Source: Kribbella aluminosa
GTDB taxonomy: Bacteria > Actinomycetota > Actinomycetes > Propionibacteriales > Kribbellaceae
Reading direction: 5' to 3'
Assembly: GCF_017876295.1 (NCBI RefSeq)
Contig: NZ_JAGINT010000001.1
Coordinates: 2,542,001 to 2,606,000 of the forward strand
DNA length: 64,000 bases
Shown here piece after piece: positions 16,558-24,469 of this stretch. Numbering within the stretch: position 1 is the first letter of the stretch; every line of letters begins with the position of its first letter. Both the position numbers and the translations under genes were made by a program. The notes under the pieces are model-generated. The model ran no database searches and was not told the origin of the DNA. It worked only from the letters and a program-made list of their open reading frames with translations.

Positions 16558-17462
16558 GTTCGGTGGCCCAGACGCGCGAGGAGATCGCGACGCTGCTCAC
16601 GACGCGGAACAACTGGGGGCGCTGGGGTCCCGACGACCAGCGTGGCGCCGTCAACCTGGTGACCCCCGGGCGAACCCGGGCAGCCGCTGCCGGTGTCGCG
16701 ACTGGCGAGGTCTTGTCGCTGAGCCGGCCGTTCCCGAAGGATCCGGGTCCGACGAACCCGAAACCGGCCAGCCACTTTGTGATGCGGGAGGCGCGGGGAG
16801 CCGGCGGTATGGCGTCGGACTACCTGGGGCTGAACTTTCACGGCCTGGCGTGTACCCACATCGACGCACTGAACCATGCCTGGAGTCTGGAAGGCATGTG
16901 GAACGGACGTCAGCCTGACGACGTGCTACGACCCTCTGGCGCGTTGTGGGGAGGCATCGAAGCCTGGGGAGGTGGGATCGTCACTCGGGGTGTACTCCTC
17001 GACGTGCCCCGCTACCGCGGTGTTCCCTACGTGACGCAGGATCGGCCGGTGCACGGGGAAGAGCTCCAGGAGATCTGTGCTGCGCAAGGCGTCGAGATGC
17101 AACCCGGGGACGCCGTAGCCGTCTACTCCGGCCGGGAAGAGCACGACCGGCATGAGGCACCATGGGGAACGGGCCCGGCCAGGCCCGGACTGCACGCCTC
17201 CTGCCTCGGGTTCCTCCGGGATACCGACTGCGCCGTCCTGATCTGGGACATGCTCGACATGGCACCGAACGGCGTCGGAATGGATTGGGCGGTGCATGCG
17301 GCCCTCTATGCTTTCGGTACCGCCCTGGTGGACAACGCCCTGCTCGAGCCGCTCGCGAACGCATGCGCCGAGCGTCACCGTTACGACTTCATGTTCGTCG
17401 TTGCGCCGCTGCCGGTGGCAGGGGGGACCGGATCTCCGGTGAATCCGCTGGCCGTCCTATGA
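16554..17462 (+). CDS. Cyclase-family (kynurenine-formamidase-like) metal hydrolase
   Basis: 302 residues from TTG 16554, which overlaps the previous stop (GTG 16563 is an alternative). The metal motif is present as F-H-G-L-A-C-T-H-I-D-A-L-N-H, a variant of HxGTHxDxPxH. Later landmarks are GVLLDVPRYRG, PGDAVAVYSGRE and GLHASCLGFL. Family members hydrolyse amides, lactones or ring ketones (for example isatin hydrolase). It should act on the intermediate made by the neighbouring CoA-transferase or FMN oxidase. Overlap with the next gene is ATGA. Confidence 0.87.
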   Translation: MSSVAQTREEIATLLTTRNNWGRWGPDDQRGAVNLVTPGRTRAAAAGVATGEVLSLSRPFPKDPGPTNPKPASHFVMREARGAGGMASDYLGLNFHGLACTHIDALNHAWSLEGMWNGRQPDDVLRPSGALWGGIEAWGGGIVTRGVLLDVPRYRGVPYVTQDRPVHGEELQEICAAQGVEMQPGDAVAVYSGREEHDRHEAPWGTGPARPGLHASCLGFLRDTDCAVLIWDMLDMAPNGVGMDWAVHAALYAFGTALVDNALLEPLANACAERHRYDFMFVVAPLPVAGGTGSPVNPLAVL

Positions 17463-18634
17463 CCAGGCGTCGGAGGCTTCCCTACAACCTTGACGGTTAC
17501 AGGGCTGCCGCACGGCGGTCGCTGCCCAAGGCGATCTTCGACTTCGTCGACGGGGGAGCGGGTGACGAGTGGACGATGCGTGAGAACCGGGCGGCGTTCG
17601 AGCGGCACGCGTTCATGCCGTCGGTGCTCCGGGACGTGAGCGAGTGCTCCCTCACCACAGTCGTAGGTAACCGCGAGATGGCGAGTCCGATCATGCTGGC
17701 GCCGGCGGGTCTGGCCGGCATGATCCACCCCGAAGGCGAACGGGCACAGGTCCTGGCCGCTCGACGCCACGGGGTCATTGCGATCACCTCGTCCGCGTCG
17801 ACGTACTCGTTCGAGGAGCTGACCGAGGCGGTGCCTGACCACCTCCCGTGGTTCCAGCTCTATCCCTACAAGGACCGCGGTTTCTACGGCGAGATGGTGT
17901 CCCGCGCAGCGACCGCGGGTTTCACCGGACTCTGCCTGACCGTCGACGCGTCGGCGCCGGGCAAGCGCGAGCGTGACCTCGCCAACCATCTGAGCGTCCG
18001 TCCGCTCCGCGTTACGTGGGGCAATGTCGCCGGTGCCGCACGCCACCCCTTGTGGCTGGCCGGGCTCCTCAGGGAGCGACGCCTCGTCGCGCGGATGTCG
18101 ACCGAGGCGCTCGGTCAGCGCCGGCCGCCGCTGCGTAGCTTGCTGCGTTCGGCCGGTGATTCCGCCGCGAATCTCGTCGAGCTCCTTCCGCGCCAGGCGA
18201 CCTGGGACGATCTGGAATGGCTGCGCGAGACCTGGTCCGGGCCTCTGGCGGTGAAGGGCATCGCGAACCCCGAGGACGCCAAGCATGCGGCACGCCTCGG
18301 AGTGGACGCGATCGTCGTGTCGAACCATGGCGGCCGGCAACTGGACGGGATGCCGTCGACACTCGACCTCCTCCCGCGGGTGCGTGACGCCGTGGACGAC
18401 CGGGTCGACCTCATCCTCGATGGAGGGGTACGTCGGGGCGCCGACATCGTGAAGGCGCTGTGTCTTGGCGCGCGCGCCTGCATGATAGGACGGCCCTGGG
18501 TGTACGGCCTGGCCGTCGCGGGCTTGCCCGGCGTGAGTGGGGTGCTGAAGATCCTGGAGGAGGAGATGGCCACCACGATGGCGCTGCTCGGTGTCCGGGA
18601 CGTTACTCAGCTCGGCGATTCCCAGCTCGCCTGA
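17459..18634 (+). CDS. FMN-dependent alpha-hydroxy-acid oxidase/dehydrogenase
   Basis: 391 residues. The FMN beta-barrel motifs are in order: SPIMLAPAGLAGMIHPEGE, ITSSASTYSFEE, WFQLYPYKD, LAVKGI (FMN Lys), VVSNHGGRQLDG (active-site His and Arg) and ILDGGVRRGADIVKALCLGA. This is the lactate/mandelate/glycolate oxidase family. The substrate should be a pathway 2-hydroxy acid. It starts at ATG 17459 within the preceding stop. Its 3' end overlaps the opposing isopropylmalate-dehydrogenase-like gene by 28 bases. Confidence 0.92.
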   Translation: MTRRRRLPYNLDGYRAAARRSLPKAIFDFVDGGAGDEWTMRENRAAFERHAFMPSVLRDVSECSLTTVVGNREMASPIMLAPAGLAGMIHPEGERAQVLAARRHGVIAITSSASTYSFEELTEAVPDHLPWFQLYPYKDRGFYGEMVSRAATAGFTGLCLTVDASAPGKRERDLANHLSVRPLRVTWGNVAGAARHPLWLAGLLRERRLVARMSTEALGQRRPPLRSLLRSAGDSAANLVELLPRQATWDDLEWLRETWSGPLAVKGIANPEDAKHAARLGVDAIVVSNHGGRQLDGMPSTLDLLPRVRDAVDDRVDLILDGGVRRGADIVKALCLGARACMIGRPWVYGLAVAGLPGVSGVLKILEEEMATTMALLGVRDVTQLGDSQLA

Positions 18635-19635
18635 CTGAACTGCATGCGGCACAGTGCGAGCACCGCTGCCTCGGTCTCGGCGATCGTTCGTGCGTTGTCG
18701 TCGGGCACCGACCGCACGGCGAGGTGCAGCCGGGAGGCGTCGCTCTCTTGGCCGAAGTGGTCCAGGAGCAATGCCATGGCCGCATAGGCTCCACGAGGAT
18801 CCGCGCGCTCGACAGGCGTCGCGGCCACCCGTGCTGCAGAGGCATGGAGCGGCTCGAACAGTGAAGGTCGCCGGCCGCCGGCATTGAGGTCCGCCGAACC
18901 TGATCGGTGCAAAGAGCCGGTCACCGCTCCGGCCACGTCGGTGACGATGTCGCCGAAGAGGTTGTCCGTCACGAGCACGTCGAACTGGGATGCATCCTCG
19001 ATCAGCCGGACACAAGCGGTGTCCACGTCGGCGTAGGTGCAGTCGACGTCGTCGTAGCACGTCGAGAGGCTGTCGAGTGTGGAGGTCCAGATGCCCCCGG
19101 AGTACTCGAGGACACTCGCCTTGTGCACGAGCGTCAGCTTCTTCCGCCGCCTGCGTGCCAACTCGAAGGCGTACCGCAAGCAGCGGTCGACACCGAAGGC
19201 AGTCGTCACGGATCCCTGGGTCGCCACGGCGTCCCGGGTCCCAGGCCGGAGGACGCCGCCCTCCCCGATGTAGCCGCCCTCGGTGTTCTCACGGACCACG
19301 GCAACGTCGACGTCGCTGTCTCCGATGTACCGACGCAGGTTGACGTACAGGTCGAGCTCCGCGCGAAGTCTGAAGATGATCCCTCGCTCAAGAATCCCGC
19401 GCGGGATGCCGTTGGCTCCGACCGGAGGCGACCCGACCACGAGGGCGTCCATCGTTCGCAGTTCCGCGAGCACGTCCTCCGGCAGCACGTCACCCGTCGC
19501 GAGGAACCGTCGAGCCCCGAGGTCGAACTCCGTGACGTCGATGGGGTGCCCCACAGCTTCCAGGACGCGGAGCGCCGAGGTAGCGACTGCACGACCGTGC
19601 TCTGTCACGGGAATCAGGCCGATCGACCACGCCAT
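18607..19635 (-). CDS. Isocitrate/isopropylmalate/tartrate dehydrogenase-family enzyme
   Basis: 342 residues. Family marks are VVRENTEGGYIGEGG (substrate Ser/Thr loop), the catalytic Lys in KKLTLVHKASVLEYSGG, and the Mg-binding aspartates in DVLVTDNLFGDIVTD. The NAD loop near the C-terminus (FEPLHASAARVA) fits the tartrate/D-malate branch. It should carry out NAD-linked oxidative decarboxylation of a 2-hydroxy acid. It is convergent with the FMN oxidase and divergent from the amidohydrolase at 19862. Confidence 0.9.
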   Translation of the reverse strand: MAWSIGLIPVTEHGRAVATSALRVLEAVGHPIDVTEFDLGARRFLATGDVLPEDVLAELRTMDALVVGSPPVGANGIPRGILERGIIFRLRAELDLYVNLRRYIGDSDVDVAVVRENTEGGYIGEGGVLRPGTRDAVATQGSVTTAFGVDRCLRYAFELARRRRKKLTLVHKASVLEYSGGIWTSTLDSLSTCYDDVDCTYADVDTACVRLIEDASQFDVLVTDNLFGDIVTDVAGAVTGSLHRSGSADLNAGGRRPSLFEPLHASAARVAATPVERADPRGAYAAMALLLDHFGQESDASRLHLAVRSVPDDNARTIAETEAAVLALCRMQFSQASWESPS

Positions 19636-19730
19636 GGATGGAGCCTCCGGATGGGTCGTTCCGGCCGCGACCCTTTGTTGCTGGGACGGTAGCGGCCCGG
19701 CCTGTCCCCGCCGTCATGGACGTCCCGGCC

Positions 19731-19744
19731 ACCGGAATTCCGGT
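19731..19744. promoter_or_regulatory. Perfect 14-base palindrome ACCGGAATTCCGGT
   Basis: A perfect dyad in the divergent gap between the isopropylmalate-dehydrogenase-like gene and the amidohydrolase gene. It shares the CCGGAA half-sequence with the island operator but not its spacing. It may be an operator, or chance in GC-rich DNA. Confidence 0.3.
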
Positions 19745-19861
19745 TCGCCTGTGCAGTGCCTCGCGAGCAAGATCGGCACCAGCAGTATCCCCGGACCGGA
19801 CTCGCGGCCGGACCAGCGGTGGCGCGCTCTTCGAACTCGATGGACGGCGGAAGGAATCGCT

Positions 19862-21148
19862 ATGGAAAAGATCATGATCATCTCCTCGGACGGGCACGCG
19901 ACAGGTCGTGTCGACGACTACGGGCCGTACCTCGACCCCGAGTTCCGGGAGGAGTACGACGACTACTGCGTGGAGTTCAAGAAGCAGCCCCGATACGCCT
20001 TCGACCCCGAGGTCTTCAAGCTCCGCGCCGACCCGGACGTCGTGGAGGAGTGGGACCGGGAGGTCAATGCGGCCGGTGTCATGGAGGGCAAGTGGGACAT
20101 GGACGTCCGGCTTGCCGAGATGGATAAGCACGGCGTCGTCGCCGACATCATCTTCCCCGACTTCGGCAAGCCTTTCGAGCTCCACTCCGCCACGCAGGGC
20201 GCCAAGGAAGGCGCGAAGCCGCTCGGATTCAAGCACAAGCAGGCTTCGGACCGCGCCTACAACCGCTGGCTGGTCGACTTCACCTCGCCTGCGCCCGAGC
20301 GTTTCGCCAACGTCGCGATGATCGAGTTCGACGACGTCGACGCCGCCATTGCGGACCTGCACTGGGCGAAGGAGCAGGGTTTCAAAGGTGTTCTGTGCCC
20401 CATGTTCGAGACCAACGAGCCGCTCTTCGACAAGAAGTTCGACCCGGTGTGGAGCACCATTGAGGATCTGGGACTGATCCTCAACTCGCACGGCGGCATG
20501 TCCTCGACCAACCGCAGCGGTGAGCGCGACATCGCCGTCGACTCGATGCCTCATCCGGCGTGCATCCTCCCGATCATGGCTCGCCACATCGAGTTCTTCA
20601 CCCACGAGATCCTCGACCAGCTGATCTTCTGCGGAGTGTTCGAGCGCCACCCGAACCTCAAGGTCGTCTTCACCGAGCAGGGCTCGGCATGGGTACGGCC
20701 GAAGCTCGCGGCAGCGGACTACACGTGGAAGGGCAGCTACGTGCGCAGCGACCTGCGCGATGTCGTCAAGCACTCTCCGACTGAGTACTTCCAGCGACAG
20801 TGCTGGATCGGGTCGTCCCTGTTGTCGAGACACGAGGTCGCCATCCGGCACGACATCGGTATCGACAAGATGATGATCGGCACCGACTTCCCGCACCTCG
20901 AGGGCATGTGGCACCCCTCTGTCACTGAATACCTGCGGGCCACGTTCGGGGTCAACCACGTGCCCGTGGACGAGGCACGACCGATGATGGGCACCACCGC
21001 CGCCAAGGTCTTCGACTTCGACCTGGACAAGCTCGCTCCCATCGTCGAGCGGATCGGTCCCGACGCCGACGTGGTGCTGTCGGAGCCCGGTAGCGATCTC
21101 TACCCGCGCGGCGATGTTCACAAGCCCGCCGCCGGCGCTCTCGTCTGA
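19862..21148 (+). CDS. Amidohydrolase family protein (ACMSD superfamily)
   Basis: 428 residues from ATG 19862 behind GGAAGGAA. It begins IMIISSDGHATG, a variant of the usual D-x-H-x-x-E entry. Further metal or acid residues are seen in LILNSHGGMS, VVFTEQGSAWVRP and MMIGTDFPHLEGMWHP, the G-T-D-F-P-H close typical of the group. Members include uracil/gamma-resorcylate decarboxylase-like and 2-hydroxy-enoate hydrolases. A flavin monooxygenase gene follows on the same strand. Confidence 0.88.
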   Translation: MEKIMIISSDGHATGRVDDYGPYLDPEFREEYDDYCVEFKKQPRYAFDPEVFKLRADPDVVEEWDREVNAAGVMEGKWDMDVRLAEMDKHGVVADIIFPDFGKPFELHSATQGAKEGAKPLGFKHKQASDRAYNRWLVDFTSPAPERFANVAMIEFDDVDAAIADLHWAKEQGFKGVLCPMFETNEPLFDKKFDPVWSTIEDLGLILNSHGGMSSTNRSGERDIAVDSMPHPACILPIMARHIEFFTHEILDQLIFCGVFERHPNLKVVFTEQGSAWVRPKLAAADYTWKGSYVRSDLRDVVKHSPTEYFQRQCWIGSSLLSRHEVAIRHDIGIDKMMIGTDFPHLEGMWHPSVTEYLRATFGVNHVPVDEARPMMGTTAAKVFDFDLDKLAPIVERIGPDADVVLSEPGSDLYPRGDVHKPAAGALV

Positions 21149-21270
21149 GCTGCGAGCCACCAACCACCTTGTCCGTGTGACAACCGCGGGAGAGCGGCGG
21201 GTTCCGCGGACACGCCTGTCGACGATTCTTCGCGTCGCCGTCATTGGTGACGCGCGTAGGAGCAGCTGCC

Positions 21271-22908
21271 ATGCCTGGAACGAATGACACCTTCGACTTC
21301 GACGTCATCGTCGTCGGTGCCGGACCCACCGGACTGACACTCACGATCGACCTAGGGCGCCGCGGCGTCCGTTGCCTGATCGTCGAGCGTGAGCCGACGC
21401 CGGCGCCGTGGCCCAAGATGGACCGATCCAACGCGCGGACCATGGAGATCTATCGCCGGATCGGGATCGCCGATCGCGTGCGAGCGCTCGGCTATCCCGC
21501 GGACAACCCGATGGACATCGTACTGGCGAAGACGCTGAACGAGCCCGCGGTGGCTGTGCAGGAGTTCCCCTCGGTTGCGGAGCGGCGGGATCAGATCGCG
21601 GCCTGTTCGGACGGCGGCCTTCCGCTCGAGCCCTATCAGCTGGTCTCGCAGAACACGATCGAGCCGCTGCTGCGCGACGTCGCCGAGCATGAGACGCCCA
21701 ACACGACCGTCAGGTATGCGACCGAGCTGATCGACTTCAAGCAGGACACCGACGGCGTCTCTGTCGTCGTACTCGACGCGGCGGGCGAGGAGCACACCTA
21801 TCGGTGCGCCTTCCTCGTCGGCGCCGACGGCGGCGCGAGTACCGTACGCAAGAAGTTGGGCATCAAACTGCAGGGGCGTGCCGCGATCCGTGAAATCAGG
21901 CAGGTGATCTGTCGCTCCGAGGACATGTACGAGCGGATGGTGATCACGAAGGGTCGGCACTACCACTTCGTCGGCAGCGACGACGGGCTGGTTGTCCACG
22001 GCGATCGCAAGGAGATGTCGTACGGCACGTCGCTGCCCGAAGACACCGACTTCGAGTCGCACATCCGTGGGCTCATCGGCTTCGACTGTGACCTCGAGAT
22101 CCTCACGGTGAACACCTGGCGACCTCATCTCTTGCTCGCCGACAGTTATCGCGACGGCCGGGTATTCCTGGCAGGGGACGCGGCGCACCTCGTCATCCCG
22201 ACCGGCGGGCTAGGGATGAACACCGGTATCGGCGACGCGATCGACCTCTCCTGGAAGCTCGCGGGTGTCGTCAACGGCTGGGGAGGCGAGGGCCTGCTGA
22301 ACGGCTACGAGCTCGAACGACGACCGGTGGGGAGGCGGAACATCGAGGCCTCCGGATGGGCGACCGACGGTGCCGCCTTGTACCGGCAGATCTCGAGCAC
22401 CTACGTAGAGTCCGAGGGCGAAGCCGGCAAGGCCGCTCGGGAACGGCTTGTCGACTCGTTCCTCAACGACCACGGCCGTATGCACGGCATGGTGGGCGTG
22501 GAAACCTGTTACTCGTACGCCGGCTCTCCCCTCGTCGTGCATGAACCGGGCAATGTTCCCTTCTGGGAGTTCAGCCGGATCGAGCCGCACGGGCGCCCGG
22601 GCATCCGGATCCCGCACATGTGGCTCAAGGACGGTTCGCCGCTGCAGGACTCGCTCGGCCTCGACTACACACTGCTCGACCTGACCGGCGGTGCGGACAC
22701 GAGCGTGTTCGAGGAGGCCTTTCGCTCCCTCGCTGCGCCGCTCCTGGTGGTCCGGATGGACGAGCCACAGCTACGCGATTTCTACAACGGCTCGCTGTTC
22801 CTCATCCGGCCTGACCTGCATATCGCTTGGCGTGGCGACGTTGTGCCCAGTGATGCCGGCGCCGTGGCGGACATCGCCACGGGCCACGGCGCCGGCTACC
22901 GCCCCTGA
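21271..22908 (+). CDS. FAD-dependent aromatic-type monooxygenase
   Basis: 545 residues from ATG 21271, preceded by AGGAG. Class A flavin hydroxylase motifs are present: DVIVVGAGPTGLTLTIDLGRRG (dinucleotide fold), FLVGADGGASTVRKKLG (DG motif) and VFLAGDAAHLVIPTGGLGMNTGIGDAIDL (GD motif). The C-terminal thioredoxin-like tail matches the PheA/MhpA-type group. It should hydroxylate a phenol- or enol-like ring with NAD(P)H and O2, giving a substrate for the VOC dioxygenase. Confidence 0.93.
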   Translation: MPGTNDTFDFDVIVVGAGPTGLTLTIDLGRRGVRCLIVEREPTPAPWPKMDRSNARTMEIYRRIGIADRVRALGYPADNPMDIVLAKTLNEPAVAVQEFPSVAERRDQIAACSDGGLPLEPYQLVSQNTIEPLLRDVAEHETPNTTVRYATELIDFKQDTDGVSVVVLDAAGEEHTYRCAFLVGADGGASTVRKKLGIKLQGRAAIREIRQVICRSEDMYERMVITKGRHYHFVGSDDGLVVHGDRKEMSYGTSLPEDTDFESHIRGLIGFDCDLEILTVNTWRPHLLLADSYRDGRVFLAGDAAHLVIPTGGLGMNTGIGDAIDLSWKLAGVVNGWGGEGLLNGYELERRPVGRRNIEASGWATDGAALYRQISSTYVESEGEAGKAARERLVDSFLNDHGRMHGMVGVETCYSYAGSPLVVHEPGNVPFWEFSRIEPHGRPGIRIPHMWLKDGSPLQDSLGLDYTLLDLTGGADTSVFEEAFRSLAAPLLVVRMDEPQLRDFYNGSLFLIRPDLHIAWRGDVVPSDAGAVADIATGHGAGYRP

Positions 22909-23000
22909 TCGATACGTCTGGCGGTCATGCGCGGGCCTGCTCGGGCGACCGACCGCGGCTCGAGGTCATCCCAGCTCTCCGAGCATCGGTCGGCTCCCCG

Positions 23001-23204
23001 CTAGGAACTCGGAACCTTCGATCTGCGGGGCGCAAACAAGCGCCGGATCGAGTTCTTGGTGACCTTCTTCCCGTCGAGCGTCATCAGCTGACGTCGCTTG
23101 ACCGTGAGGCCCTCAGGGAGCGTTCCATCCTTGAGCATGCGGATCGGACAGCGCTTGCACCTGCTCCTGGATTCGCAGCACTTCGACTTAGGGAGTGCTT
23201 TCAT
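23001..23204 (-). CDS. Small basic Cys-rich protein
   Basis: About 67 residues. ATG 23204 has GGAAGG nine bases upstream; ATG 23225 is also in frame. The N-terminus carries K-C-C-E-S-R-S-R-C-K-R-C-P, four clustered cysteines in a Lys/Arg-rich setting that could bind zinc. The tail is highly basic. Similar CCxxxxRCKRCP proteins occur in actinobacteria as short conserved hypotheticals, as far as I remember. No function is assigned. Confidence 0.5.
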   Translation of the reverse strand: MKALPKSKCCESRSRCKRCPIRMLKDGTLPEGLTVKRRQLMTLDGKKVTKNSIRRLFAPRRSKVPSS

Positions 23205-23605
23205 TCTCACTTTCCTTCCCGCCATCCCATCAGTCTTGTGGCTGGCCAGATGAGATTCACCTCAGCGTTCGGGTGGATGGAATCGTGGGTCGACCAGCAG
23301 GACGCCGACGAGCCTCGTCCGTTCCGGCACCTGTACGACCTTCCGGGGCGGCTGATCCGCCGGCTTGATCCCCGAAGTGGCCTACCTGGGGGCGGTCTGG
23401 TCGCTTCATCAGACATTCGCCGTCGCCTGAGGTATCCAGTCGGACGGCGAGATGCAGCGTTGCGCGCCCCAACTTGACACGGCTCCCAGGAGTGGATCTG
23501 AGGATTCCGGTCGGTGGAACACCCACAGGAATCCTTCGATCGGCACAGACAGCATCGGCGCATGATCCGAGCGATCGAAGCCTCGGAGAGGCAGGTGGAT
23601 GTAAC
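23205..23605. other. Gap upstream of the ABC importer
   Basis: About 400 bases between the small Cys-rich gene and the permease gene. No convincing gene is seen. It holds a two-mismatch copy of the island palindrome (23504-23520) and presumably the importer promoter. Confidence 0.5.
23504..23520. promoter_or_regulatory. Candidate regulon operator upstream of the importer (ATTCCG-N5-TGGAAC)
   Basis: A two-mismatch copy of GTTCCG-N5-CGGAAC, 86 bases before the GTG of the first permease gene. Confidence 0.4.
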
Positions 23606-24469
23606 GTGCTGACGCTTTGGCTCGGCATCTGTATCGGCTCCGTCTACGTGCTGGTAGCGACGGGCTTCAACCTGGTTTTTGTCGCCTCGGGGACGTTCAA
23701 CTTCGCCCAACCTCAGTTCCTGGTTCTGGGCACATTCCTGGCCTACGCTGCCGTCTTCACCTGGCACGTCTCGGCCTGGGTCGCGCTACCCGTCGGACTG
23801 GTTGCAGGAGCTGCCATCGGGGCGGCCGAAGAACGGCTGGCCATCCGCCCAGTGATGTCCAACGGCGTCAACGCGGAACTGGTCACGATGGTCGGCTGGT
23901 CGGTGACGATGCAGGGAATCGTTCTTCTGATCTGGAAGGAGAATCCTCTCGCCGTCAAGGGCATCGCTGGAGACCAGGTGTTCACGGTGCTGGGCACCCG
24001 CATTACGGCCGGCCAGGGGTTGCTCGTCCTCGTCGCGTTGGCTCTGGCCCTCGGACTGCATCTGTGGTCGCACCGGACGAGGTTAGGCATCGCGAGCCTC
24101 GCAACGTCTGAAGACCGCGATGTCGCCATGCTGCGCGGCATCAATGTGCCTCGCCTGGCTGTCGGCGCATTCGCCGCCGCCGGCGGACTCCTCGCCGCGA
24201 TGGGTCCCATCGCCGGACCAACGACCTTCGCCGTCTACAGCCTCGGCGACACGGTCGTGCTCTATGCCTTCCTGGCGATGGCGATCGGCGGCTTCGGACA
24301 CAACATCGGCGCGATCATCGGCGGTCTCGGGCTTGGGATCTTCCAAGCGGAGATCTCCCTTCACTGGGGCGACAAGTGGATCAGTGTGCTGACGTTCACC
24401 CTCCTGCTGTCGGTGCTCCTCCTGCGTCCCCAAGGGCTGTTCGGCGAGCGGAACGAGAGGGTCGTATGA
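23606..24469 (+). CDS. livH: LivH-type branched-chain ABC permease
   Basis: 287 residues from GTG 23606, with AGGTGG upstream. It is an inner-membrane protein with about eight hydrophobic segments. It shows the family start (GICIGSVYVLVATGFNLVFVASGTFNFAQ) and the cytoplasmic coupling loop (RTRLGIASLATSEDRDVAMLRGINV). It forms the channel with LivM in a branched-chain amino acid/aromatic acid/urea-type importer. In this setting the cargo is probably the compound degraded by the island. It overlaps the next gene by ATGA. The symbol denotes the family, not a proven substrate. Confidence 0.9.
   Translation: MLTLWLGICIGSVYVLVATGFNLVFVASGTFNFAQPQFLVLGTFLAYAAVFTWHVSAWVALPVGLVAGAAIGAAEERLAIRPVMSNGVNAELVTMVGWSVTMQGIVLLIWKENPLAVKGIAGDQVFTVLGTRITAGQGLLVLVALALALGLHLWSHRTRLGIASLATSEDRDVAMLRGINVPRLAVGAFAAAGGLLAAMGPIAGPTTFAVYSLGDTVVLYAFLAMAIGGFGHNIGAIIGGLGLGIFQAEISLHWGDKWISVLTFTLLLSVLLLRPQGLFGERNERVV

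Noticed and set aside
19490..21244. 584-codon open frame opposite the amidohydrolase
   Set aside because: Low-complexity antisense translation with no fold; the plus-strand gene has a ribosome site and metal motifs.
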